A stretch of DNA of 5,640 nucleotides, from contig JAAZAQ010000175.1 in the NCBI GenBank assembly GCA_012514225.1, forward strand, positions 1-5,640. The letters are read 5' to 3'. Source of the DNA: Clostridiales bacterium (lineage in GTDB: Bacteria; Bacillota; Clostridia; Christensenellales; Aristaeellaceae). Numbering within the stretch: the first letter of the stretch is position 1; each line of letters starts with the position of its first letter. The translations under genes were made by a program, and so were the position numbers. The notes under the pieces were generated by a model, which searched no databases, had not been told where the DNA came from, and saw only the letters and a program-made list of their open reading frames with translations. Below are positions 1 to 5,640 of the stretch, in pieces.

Positions 1-221
1 CGGTAGTCCCCGGCGTCGGAGAATTGCGAAAACCGGAAGCGCAGCCCGGTCTTTTCCTCCATGCGGCTGAAGAAGAGGTTCTCTCCCCAGACGCGCCCGC
101 TGTCCGGCGGCTCGAAGCCCATCATGGACATTTCCATTCCATCTGTCGCGTTGGAAAGCGCGGGCGACAAATAAGACAGGGCGAGAATGGCAAGCAGCAG
201 CGCGGCGAGGGATTTCTTCAA
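1..221 (-). CDS. Secreted protein, probable extracellular solute-binding protein (N-terminal fragment)
   Basis: Partial gene: 73 codons from a TTG start at 221-219 are open to the left edge. The start is supported by GGAGG at 233-229, seven bases upstream, and by a TTGA overlap with the stop of the preceding gene, which suggests translational coupling. The product begins with a Sec signal peptide: MKKS, then a hydrophobic stretch to about residue 18, then a small-residue region around ALSNA (21-25) that could be cut by signal peptidase I. There is no cysteine, so no lipobox. After a Met-rich linker, the segment around residues 46-62 (WGENLFFSRMEEKTGLRF) resembles the N-terminus of family 1 ABC solute-binding proteins, where an 'N..F..lEEkTG' pattern is common. 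That assignment rests on a short stretch and is tentative. The presence of a real exported protein here is much safer. Most such proteins in Firmicutes are lipoproteins, so the missing Cys is mildly odd. Confidence 0.75.
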   Translation of the reverse strand, partial: MKKSLAALLLAILALSYLSPALSNATDGMEMSMMGFEPPDSGRVWGENLFFSRMEEKTGLRFRFSQFSDAGDY

Positions 222-1024
222 AACCAAACCTCCGGATGAAGCAAGGTATACGCCAGCCTGCCCTGCAGGGCGAGGTCCAGCAGCCACAGCAGCAGCAGGT
301 GGCCCGGATAGGCGGCGTAGCCCAGCCATTTGGGCATGCGGTAGCCGCTGTGGGTGTCGATGAGCATCAGCGGCAGCGCCAGGACGGCCAGGGACTGCAG
401 TTTGAACAGACCCAGAAACTCGTTGACGGCTCCGTTAAACCGCGCGAAGGGCGAGTCCGCGGGCTGGATGAGCTCCACCCGCGGGAACACGGAGCTGCCC
501 CCGCCCCAGTACAGGCAGAAGGCGACCATCAGCGCGGCGAGCCCGCCCCGGCTGTCCCTTGCGAAATACATCAGCAGGATGAGCAGCACGCCCCGCCAGC
601 CATAGTCCATCCGGAAGGCCGACGCCAGCAGCAGGCACAGGGCAGGCCCCCACACCTGGCTGCCGTACCACTTCAGGCGCACGCCCTGGATGGCCAGAAG
701 CCCAAGCAGCAGCGTAGCCATGACGTTGAACTCCATCAGGTTGTGGGACAGCGCCAGCATGTAAAAGGGCTGGGAAACGACCGCCATGAGCAGAAGCCGC
801 AGGGCGTAAAGCCGCCAATCCCGTGTTTTTTCCGCGCCGACGGCGACGCCCCAGGCGAACAGGGGGAAGGCGATGCGGCCGATGACGCGCAGCAGGGTGA
901 CGGAGGGGAAGAAAACCACGCCCACGTGATCGACGATCATCGTGAGGATGGCGACCAGCTTGAGCAGGGACTGGTCCCGGTTCGGCCTGGCCGGGGCGGG
1001 CGACCGTGCGTTCAATTCATTCAT
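218..1024 (-). CDS. TraX-family integral membrane protein
   Basis: A 268-residue polytopic membrane protein with roughly eight hydrophobic segments. It matches the TraX family pattern. The first membrane segment (about 20-38) carries an Asp-His pair (D32, H33) in TMIVDHVG. Next comes RVIGRIAFPLFAW (46-58), then FNVMATLLLGLL (99-110), DYGWRGVLLILLMYF (140-154) and a C-terminal YAAYPGHLLLLW (236-247). F-plasmid TraX is needed for N-acetylation of pilin. Chromosomal homologues such as this one have no settled role, and nothing conjugative is visible nearby. The C-terminus ends in PEVWF just before the next gene, whose ribosome binding site lies inside this gene's last codons. The start is uncertain. 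The ATG at 1024-1022 has AGGAG (1029-1025) directly against it with no spacing, whereas a TTG at 1015-1013 (codon 4) sits nine bases from the same site. An in-frame upstream extension to 1369 would run antisense through surE and is unlikely. Confidence 0.85.
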   Translation of the reverse strand: MNELNARSPAPARPNRDQSLLKLVAILTMIVDHVGVVFFPSVTLLRVIGRIAFPLFAWGVAVGAEKTRDWRLYALRLLLMAVVSQPFYMLALSHNLMEFNVMATLLLGLLAIQGVRLKWYGSQVWGPALCLLLASAFRMDYGWRGVLLILLMYFARDSRGGLAALMVAFCLYWGGGSSVFPRVELIQPADSPFARFNGAVNEFLGLFKLQSLAVLALPLMLIDTHSGYRMPKWLGYAAYPGHLLLLWLLDLALQGRLAYTLLHPEVWF

Positions 1025-1033
1025 CTCCTGCGC

Positions 1034-1062
1034 AGTATAATTCGCCCGGTGCGGGCTTGCAA
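1034..1062 (-). promoter_or_regulatory. Predicted sigma-70/SigA-type promoter for the traX-like operon
   Basis: Read on the minus strand, TTGCAA (1062-1057, four of six matches to TTGACA) is followed after exactly 17 bases by TATACT (1039-1034, five of six matches to TATAAT). Transcription would be expected to begin near 1028-1026, inside or at the edge of the AGGAG and only a few bases before the ATG at 1024. The transcript would therefore be nearly leaderless. Confidence 0.55.
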
Positions 1063-1078
1063 GCGCTACGGCCGCGCC

Positions 1079-1108
1079 TTGCCGGGTATCCTTTTTGTAT
1101 GGTAGGAT
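1079..1108 (+). promoter_or_regulatory. Possible promoter for the surE operon (extended -10)
   Basis: TTGCCG (1079-1084, four of six) lies 18 bases before TAGGAT (1103-1108, four of six). A TG at 1100-1101 is one base upstream of the latter, giving an extended -10 arrangement. Initiation would fall near 1115, leaving a leader of about 64 bases before surE. Each box is weak on its own. The position, in the only A/T-richer part of this intergenic region, supports the call. The 7-bp inverted repeat at 1085-1111 covers the spacer and the -10. Confidence 0.35.
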
Positions 1109-1111
1109 ACC
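1085..1111. repeat. Perfect 7-bp inverted repeat, candidate operator
   Basis: GGTATCC (1085-1091) and GGATACC (1105-1111) are exact reverse complements separated by 13 bases. A third copy, GGTATCC, sits at 1141-1147; it and the first copy share a preceding G (GGGTATCC at 1084-1091 and 1140-1147). The dyad overlaps the predicted plus-strand promoter spacer and -10, where a repressor or a MerR-like spacer-binding activator would act. If the region is transcribed from further upstream, it could instead form an RNA hairpin. Confidence 0.4.
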
Positions 1112-1119
1112 AATCTGGG

Positions 1120-1155
1120 GGAACCGCCGGAAATCCGTTGGGTATCCGCGGTTCC
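1120..1155 (+). promoter_or_regulatory. Stem-loop in the surE leader
   Basis: GGAACCGC (1120-1127) and GCGGTTCC (1148-1155) are exact reverse complements, giving an 8-bp GC-rich stem with a 20-base loop. Inside the loop, CGG (1128-1130) and CCG (1135-1137) could add a small inner stem. The structure ends ten bases before the surE ribosome binding site. No T-run follows, so it is not an intrinsic terminator. A role in mRNA stability or translational control is possible but unproven. Confidence 0.4.
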
Positions 1156-1165
1156 GCCCCGAACG

Positions 1166-1171
1166 AAGGAG
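1166..1171 (+). promoter_or_regulatory. Ribosome binding site of surE
   Basis: AAGGAG lies seven bases before the ATG at 1179. It fixes that ATG as the start rather than the in-frame upstream ATG at 1095, which would add 28 residues not found in SurE proteins. Confidence 0.85.
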
Positions 1172-1178
1172 TTCCCGA

Positions 1179-1940
1179 ATGCGTGTTTTGATTACCAACG
1201 ACGACGGCATTTTCGCGCCGGGCATCCAGACGCTTGCCAAGGTGGCCGCCGAGGCCGGGCACAGCGTCGTGGTCGCCGCGCCCGCCAACCAGCAGAGTGC
1301 GACCGGGCACCGGCTGACCATCAACGAGATGCTGCTGGTGACAGAGATGGAGATGGACCCGCGGTTCAAGGCCTACGCCGTGGGCGGCACGCCGGTGGAC
1401 TGCGTGCGGATTGGGCGCCGGGTCAGCGACGAACCCTTCGACTTTTGCCTTTCCGGCATCAACGACGGGGTCAACCTGGGGACGGACCTGTTCTATTCCG
1501 GCACGGCCGCCGCCGCGCGCGAAGCCTCGATGCTCTACCTGCCCAGCATGGCCGTGTCCATCCAGACAGGCGCGGACGAGGACATGCGCAGGATGCTGGC
1601 GGAACACGCGATGATGCTGATGGACTACATCATGAAGCGCCCCATGCCCCGGCTGACATTCTGCAACCTCAACGCCCCCGCCCTGCCGCGCAGCCAGGTC
1701 AAACCCGCGCGCATCGTGCCCATCAGCCAGAGCTTTTACCTGGACGAGTACGTCGAGCGCGTGAACCCGCGCGGCCAGAAGTATTTCTGGATCAAGGACG
1801 GCATCGTCATCGAGGAGCCGGAGGACGGCTCCGACATCCAGGCGCTGCGCACCGGTCACATGACCGTCACCTTCGTGGGCGGGTTCATGGACAACAACCA
1901 ACTGTATTATCCCGCCCTGGAACATGTCCTCAACGACTGA
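1179..1940 (+). CDS. surE: 5'/3'-nucleotidase SurE
   Basis: A complete 253-residue SurE, close to the usual family length of about 250. SurE is a cytoplasmic, divalent-metal-dependent phosphatase that removes phosphate from nucleoside 5'- and 3'-monophosphates; some members also act on short polyphosphate. The N-terminus MRVLITNDDG supplies the metal-binding D8 and D9. S40 in NQQSATGH corresponds to the third ligand, and N95 in SGINDGVNLG (92-101) to the fourth. Other family signatures are GTPVDCVRIG (70-79) and YSGTAAAAREA (106-116). All expected catalytic positions are present, so the enzyme looks active. The start is set by MRVLITNDDG at the very N-terminus, typical of the family, and by AAGGAG seven bases upstream. 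It is the first gene of the plus-strand cluster, and its last 17 bases overlap the flavoprotein gene. Confidence 0.96.
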   Translation: MRVLITNDDGIFAPGIQTLAKVAAEAGHSVVVAAPANQQSATGHRLTINEMLLVTEMEMDPRFKAYAVGGTPVDCVRIGRRVSDEPFDFCLSGINDGVNLGTDLFYSGTAAAAREASMLYLPSMAVSIQTGADEDMRRMLAEHAMMLMDYIMKRPMPRLTFCNLNAPALPRSQVKPARIVPISQSFYLDEYVERVNPRGQKYFWIKDGIVIEEPEDGSDIQALRTGHMTVTFVGGFMDNNQLYYPALEHVLND

Positions 1941-3174
1941 GGTCCTCGTCGTCGGCGGCGGGCCCGCCGGGATGGCGGCGGCGCTGTCCGCGCTGGCTGC
2001 CGGGGCACGGGTCACGCTGCTTGAGCGCAACGAAAAGCTGGGCAAAAAACTGTATATCACCGGCAAGGGGCGCTGCAACGTGACCAATCTGTGCGGCCGG
2101 GACGCCTTCCTGGAGCAGGTGCCGCGCAACCCCCGGTTTTTAAACGCCGCGCTGGATTTCCTGAGCCCCGCGGATTTGGTGGACTGGCTGAAAAGGCTGG
2201 GCTGCCCCACGGTGGCCGAGCGCGGGAACCGCGTCTTCCCAGAGAGCCAGAAGGCCTCCGACGTAACCCGCGCGCTGTCGGGAGGCCTGGCGGGCGCGGA
2301 CGTCCGGCTGGGCGCCGGCGTCTCATCCCTCATGACGGAGCAGGGTTCCGCGCTGGGCGCGCGTCTGGACAGCGGCGCGGAAATCCGCGCCAGGGCCGTC
2401 GTGGTCGCGACCGGGGGTCTTTCCTACCCGCTGACGGGTTCCACCGGGGACGGCTACCGCTTCGCGGAGCAGGCCGGGCACGAGGTGACCCCCCGCTCCC
2501 CCTCCCTGACAGGCCTTGTGACGAGTGACGCCTGGATGCGGGAGGCGCAGGGCCTGACGCTCAAGAACGTGGCGCTGTCCGCTGCCTGGCCGGGCAAGGG
2601 GCGCTACCGGGAGCAGGGCGAGCTGCTGTTTACGCACTACGGGATATCGGGGCCCCTGGCGCTGACGCTCAGCAGCCTGCTCTCCGGGACGGACGCGGGG
2701 CAGGCGCAGGCCTTCATCGACCTGAAACCGGCCCTTGACGCGGCGACGCTGAAGGCGCGGTTCCAAAAGGACGCGGCGGGGAACGGCCGGCGCCGGCTGG
2801 CCGGCGCGCTGACCGCCTACCTGCCCTCCAGCCTGGCCGCACTGTTTCCCGGCATCGCCGGGGTCGACGGGATGACCGTGATGAGCCAGGTGACCGCCCC
2901 GCAGCGGGACGCCCTGCTGGGGCTGATGAAGCGGCTGCCCGTCCACATCGCCGGCCTGCGGCCCTTTTCGGAGGCGGTGGTCACCCGCGGGGGCGTGTCC
3001 GTCAGGCAGGTCAGCCCCTCCACCATGTCCTCCCGGCTCATACGGGGCCTCTACTTCGCGGGCGAGGTGCTGGACGTGGACGCGATGACGGGCGGGTTCA
3101 ACCTGCACATCGCCTTTGCGACGGGCGCCCTGGCCGGCCACGCGGCCGCCCTGTACGCACTTGAAAACAACTGA
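1924..3174 (+). CDS. HI0933/BaiN-family FAD-dependent oxidoreductase
   Basis: A complete 416-residue flavoprotein of the HI0933 (YhiN/BaiN-like) family. The N-terminal Rossmann fold shows VVGGGPAGMAAA (9-20) with the dinucleotide-binding glycines, ending in E34, which is expected to bind the FAD ribose. The family signature GKKLYITGKGRCNVTN follows at 40-55. Also typical are GGLSYPLTGSTGDGY (164-178), FTHYGISGP (236-244) and a conserved C-terminus with GLRPFSEAVVTRGGV (344-358), LYFAGEVLDVD (376-386) and TGGFNLHIAFATG (389-401). The physiological substrate of most members is unknown. BaiN of bile-acid-dehydroxylating clostridia is one characterised relative, but no bile acid genes are visible here, so that role should not be transferred. 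The ATG lies inside surE with no convincing ribosome binding site, and no alternative start exists before the FAD motif. Translation is probably coupled to surE. Confidence 0.92.
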   Translation: MSSTTEVLVVGGGPAGMAAALSALAAGARVTLLERNEKLGKKLYITGKGRCNVTNLCGRDAFLEQVPRNPRFLNAALDFLSPADLVDWLKRLGCPTVAERGNRVFPESQKASDVTRALSGGLAGADVRLGAGVSSLMTEQGSALGARLDSGAEIRARAVVVATGGLSYPLTGSTGDGYRFAEQAGHEVTPRSPSLTGLVTSDAWMREAQGLTLKNVALSAAWPGKGRYREQGELLFTHYGISGPLALTLSSLLSGTDAGQAQAFIDLKPALDAATLKARFQKDAAGNGRRRLAGALTAYLPSSLAALFPGIAGVDGMTVMSQVTAPQRDALLGLMKRLPVHIAGLRPFSEAVVTRGGVSVRQVSPSTMSSRLIRGLYFAGEVLDVDAMTGGFNLHIAFATGALAGHAAALYALENN

Positions 3175-3186
3175 ACGGAGAACGCC

Positions 3187-4137
3187 GTGCACTACATCGT
3201 GATGGACCTGGAATGGAACCAGCCCCTGTCCCACCGCAGCCCCCAGTTCAAGCGGACCGGCGGAAAACTGATGTTCGACCTGATTCAGATCGGCGCCGTC
3301 AAGCTCGACGAGCAGCGTCGGATGGTGGGCTCCTTCAACCAGTTCATCGCGCCGGGATGCTACAAGAAACTGCACCCGCGCATCTCGCGCATCACCGGCA
3401 TCCTGCAGGAAGACCTGTACGGCGCGCCGGGTTTCGAGGAAGCCTTCGGCCGCTTTGTCTCCTGGTGCGGGGAGGATTTCCGGCTGATGACCTGGGGCTG
3501 CGACGACATTTCGGTGTTCCAGCAGAACCTGGGCTTTTACCTTGGCGAGGGCCGGGAAATGCCGCCGGTGTACGACCTGCAGAAACTGTACGGTGCGCTG
3601 GAGGAGACGGGCAAGAACCGCGCGGGCCTGCAAAGCGCGATGAAGCGGCACGGCATCGAGGCCAGCATGGAGCATCCCTTCCACAGCGCGGTGGACGACG
3701 CCTATTATACGGCGCTGGTTTTCCAGCGTTTTCCGGACGCGCAGGCCGCGCTGGAGCACCCGCAGAAGGCCCGTGCCCTGACCCCGGCGAAGGAGAAGCG
3801 GGACGGGATGGCCGACGTGCTTCGCTTTGACAGCCTCAGCCAGGCCATCGGCAGCCTGCCTGCCAAAAACCCGAACTGCCCGGCCTGCGGCCGGCGCATG
3901 GCCGTCCCGGAAGGCTATGCCCCGATGCGCGACCAGACCTGGCGCGCGCTGGCGGACTGCCCGGACCACGGGCTGGTCTTCGTCGACCTCGCGGTTGAAA
4001 CCGACGCGCAGGGCAAGCGCCGCGTCTTAAGGCGCGCCGCGCTGTCCGACCAGCAAAGCCCCGCCTATGTCAAGACCAAGCACCTGCAGTGGGCGCAGAA
4101 GGTAAAGCAGCAAAACGGAAAGGAAGCCTCCGCATGA
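3187..4137 (+). CDS. DEDDh-family 3'-5' exonuclease with C-terminal zinc-ribbon-like motif
   Basis: A 316-residue protein starting at GTG, with GGAG (3177-3180) six bases upstream. The later in-frame ATG at codon 6 would remove the first beta strand, just before the catalytic motif. Residues 1 to about 185 form an RNase T/DnaQ-type exonuclease domain. It has D7 and E9 in VMDLEW (first motif), an Asp in TWGCDDISVF (102-111, D106 or D107) and HSAVDDA (166-172) with H166 and D171 (third motif). The four acidic residues bind two metal ions and the His is the general base, so an active DEDDh nuclease is expected. The overall style resembles ERI-1/KapD-like exonucleases, which act on RNA or DNA ends; the substrate cannot be told from sequence. 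After a linker, residues 231-261 hold CPAC...CPDH, a possible CxxC/CxxH zinc-binding unit. The gene follows the flavoprotein by 12 bases and overlaps the next gene by ATGA. Confidence 0.88.
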   Translation: MHYIVMDLEWNQPLSHRSPQFKRTGGKLMFDLIQIGAVKLDEQRRMVGSFNQFIAPGCYKKLHPRISRITGILQEDLYGAPGFEEAFGRFVSWCGEDFRLMTWGCDDISVFQQNLGFYLGEGREMPPVYDLQKLYGALEETGKNRAGLQSAMKRHGIEASMEHPFHSAVDDAYYTALVFQRFPDAQAALEHPQKARALTPAKEKRDGMADVLRFDSLSQAIGSLPAKNPNCPACGRRMAVPEGYAPMRDQTWRALADCPDHGLVFVDLAVETDAQGKRRVLRRAALSDQQSPAYVKTKHLQWAQKVKQQNGKEASA

Positions 4138-5640
4138 CCATCACCCTTTCAGGCAGAACCCTGTCGTTTGACGCCCCTGTGACCGTGGGCGCGATTGTCC
4201 GCGCGATGCTGCCGGAGACGGCGCCGGGCGTGCTGGCCTGCTTCCACGAGGGGGCGGTGCTGGAACTGGGGGACACGGTGGCCACGGACGCCGAGCTCAC
4301 CCCGATTTACTACCAGGACGAGGAGGGGCGCAGGATTTACGAGCGCTCGCTGCGCTTCGTGCTGCTCATCGCGGCGAAGGAGCTGTTCCCGGACTACCCG
4401 GTGCGCGTTGAGCATTCCATCGGCCAAGGCGTGTACATCGAGCTGGAAGGCCTGCGGATGACCCGCGCGGACGTGGAGGCGCTGGAGGGCATGATGAAGG
4501 ACATCGTGTCCAGGGACCAGCCCTTTGTGAAGAGCCGCTGGAGCCGGGAGCAGGCCATCGAGCATTTCCGCCGGGAGGGAGACGGGGACAAGGCCAGGCT
4601 CCTGGAGTACCGGCCCTATGATTTTTTCGATATTTATACCTGCGGCGAGGTGTCGGAGTATTTCTACGGCGCGATGCTGCCCTCCACCGGGCCGCTGTCC
4701 GTCTTCGCCCTGCGGATGCGCGCGCCCGGCTTCGTGATCCTGCTGCCCGACCGGGACAACCCGGAAAAGGAGTCGGAATACCTGAGCCTGCCCAAGCACA
4801 TGACGGTGTTCGCCCAGTCCAACTATTGGTGCAAGGTGCTGCAGTGCTCCACCGCCGCCGCGCTCAACGACCTGATTGCCAAGGACGGCCTGCGGGACTT
4901 CATCCGCGTGAACGAGGCCTTCCACAGCAAGTCCCTGTCCGAAATCGCGGAGGACATCGTCAACCGCGGCGCGCGTGCCATCTTTATCGCCGGGCCCTCC
5001 TCCAGCGGCAAGACCACCTTCGCCAACCGCCTGAGCATCCACCTGCGGGTCAACGGGCTCAACCCGCTCATCATCTCCATGGACGACTTCTATCTGAACC
5101 GCGATGACATCCCCCTGGAGCCGGATGGATACCCCGACCTGGAAGCCATCAGCGCCCTGGACGTTCCCCTGCTGCAGGAAAGCATCCAGAGCCTGCTGTC
5201 CGGGCGGGAAACGCCGATGCCCCGCTTCGACTTCACCACCAAGCGGCGAAGGGAAACCTGGGAAACGGTGCAAATCGATGCTTCCACGCCGCTGATCATC
5301 GAAGGCATCCATGGGCTCAACCCCCTGCTGCACGAACCCTTTGAAAAGCGGCTGCTGTGCCGCATCTACATCAGCCAGCTGACCACCCTGAACCTGGACC
5401 GCCACAACCGCATCCGGACCACCGACGCGCGGCTGCTGCGGCGCATCGTGCGCGATTACCAGTTCCGCAACACGCCGCCCATCAAAACCCTGGCGATGTG
5501 GGACAGCGTGAGACGCGGCGAGGAAAGATGGATTTTCCCCTACCAGGAGCAGGCCGACATCGTGTTCAACTCCGCGCTGCACTACGAGTTGCCCATCCTC
5601 AAGACCATGTCCTTCGACATCCTCAACCAGGTGCCGCGCA
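4134..5640 (+). CDS. TGS-SAD-uridine kinase fusion (nucleoside kinase), C-terminus beyond the window
   Basis: 502 codons are open to the right edge with no stop. Related proteins are about 550 residues, so most of the protein is present. Residues 1-62 form a TGS-like domain. About 65-210 resemble the second additional (SAD) domain of threonyl-tRNA synthetase. From about 265 onward is a P-loop kinase of the uridine kinase/phosphoribulokinase group. Walker A is GPSSSGKTT (287-295), with K293 and T294 contacting ATP phosphates. Next come SMDDFYLNRDD (315-325) with the likely catalytic Asp, LIIEGIHGLNP (386-396) and HNRIRTTDARLLRRIVRDY (424-442). Uridine kinases transfer phosphate from ATP to uridine or cytidine; the substrate of this fused form is not shown by the sequence. 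In the SAD part, the HxxxH of editing ThrRS is replaced by R71 and F75, and C170 has no His four residues on, so tRNA editing is unlikely. The ATG overlaps the exonuclease stop (ATGA) and has AGGA (4121-4124) nine bases upstream. Confidence 0.93.
   Translation, partial: MTITLSGRTLSFDAPVTVGAIVRAMLPETAPGVLACFHEGAVLELGDTVATDAELTPIYYQDEEGRRIYERSLRFVLLIAAKELFPDYPVRVEHSIGQGVYIELEGLRMTRADVEALEGMMKDIVSRDQPFVKSRWSREQAIEHFRREGDGDKARLLEYRPYDFFDIYTCGEVSEYFYGAMLPSTGPLSVFALRMRAPGFVILLPDRDNPEKESEYLSLPKHMTVFAQSNYWCKVLQCSTAAALNDLIAKDGLRDFIRVNEAFHSKSLSEIAEDIVNRGARAIFIAGPSSSGKTTFANRLSIHLRVNGLNPLIISMDDFYLNRDDIPLEPDGYPDLEAISALDVPLLQESIQSLLSGRETPMPRFDFTTKRRRETWETVQIDASTPLIIEGIHGLNPLLHEPFEKRLLCRIYISQLTTLNLDRHNRIRTTDARLLRRIVRDYQFRNTPPIKTLAMWDSVRRGEERWIFPYQEQADIVFNSALHYELPILKTMSFDILNQVPR

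Noticed and set aside
218..1024. Conjugative element carrying traX
   Set aside because: No relaxase, pilin, type IV secretion or transposase gene is present; chromosomal TraX homologues are common without conjugation genes.
236..1105. 289-codon plus-strand open frame opposite the traX-like gene
   Set aside because: The translation is Gln-, His- and Gly-rich without domain features, while the opposite strand encodes a clear TraX-family membrane protein.
1120..1155. Intrinsic terminator or riboswitch
   Set aside because: There is a good stem but no following T-run, and no match to a riboswitch core that I recognise.
1095..1178. 28-residue N-terminal extension of SurE
   Set aside because: SurE proteins begin at the MRVLITNDDG-type strand, and the AAGGAG at 1166-1171 points to the ATG at 1179.
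1025..1369. 115-residue upstream extension of the traX-like protein
   Set aside because: It would run antisense into surE and through the promoter region; TraX similarity begins only after the ATG at 1024.
1017..2333. 438-codon minus-strand open frame across surE and the start of the flavoprotein gene
   Set aside because: It is antisense to surE with all its catalytic motifs, crosses the intergenic region and has no recognisable domain.
1924..3174. Bile acid reductase (BaiN) function
   Set aside because: The similarity is at family level only and no other bile acid gene is visible, so a specific role is not supported.
2323..3969. 548-codon open frame on the minus strand
   Set aside because: It lies antisense to the flavoprotein and exonuclease genes, both with full family motifs. 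The translation is rich in Arg, His, Gly and Val with no recognisable domain, as expected opposite GC-rich coding DNA.
4149..5582. 477-codon open frame on the minus strand
   Set aside because: It is antisense to the well-supported kinase fusion, has a low-complexity composition and shows no family motif.

Overview
The window is GC-rich bacterial DNA, densely coding on both strands. It fits a GC-rich member of the Clostridia or a related Firmicutes lineage. The reasons are strong GGAGG-type ribosome binding sites, TTG and GTG starts, a TraX-family membrane protein, and a TGS/SAD/uridine-kinase fusion of a kind known from Clostridia and Thermotogae. The assignment to lineage is inference. No tRNA, rRNA, insertion sequence or CRISPR array is visible.

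Layout. Two divergent transcription units leave a 154-base intergenic region (1025-1178). On the minus strand, a TraX-family membrane protein (1024-218) is followed by the first 73 codons of a secreted, probable solute-binding protein. That gene starts at a TTG inside the traX-like stop (TTGA overlap, 221-218) and runs off the left edge. On the plus strand, four tightly packed genes form an apparent operon: surE (1179-1940); a HI0933/BaiN-type flavoprotein (1924-3174, 17-base overlap); a DEDDh 3'-5' exonuclease with a C-terminal zinc-ribbon-like motif (3187-4137, 12-base gap); and a TGS-SAD-uridine kinase fusion (4134 to beyond the right edge, ATGA overlap).

Functional reading (inference). 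Three of the four plus-strand genes touch nucleotide metabolism. The exonuclease would release nucleoside monophosphates from nucleic acid, SurE dephosphorylates nucleoside monophosphates, and the kinase would rephosphorylate nucleosides. The flavoprotein has no obvious place in this scheme.

The intergenic region holds the most unexplained structure. There is a recognisable minus-strand promoter placed so close to the traX-like ATG that its transcript would be nearly leaderless. There is also a weaker extended -10 plus-strand promoter overlapped by a perfect 7-bp inverted repeat, a third copy of that 7-mer downstream, and a separate perfect 8-bp hairpin just ahead of the surE ribosome binding site. 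No clearly new multi-gene system is evident.
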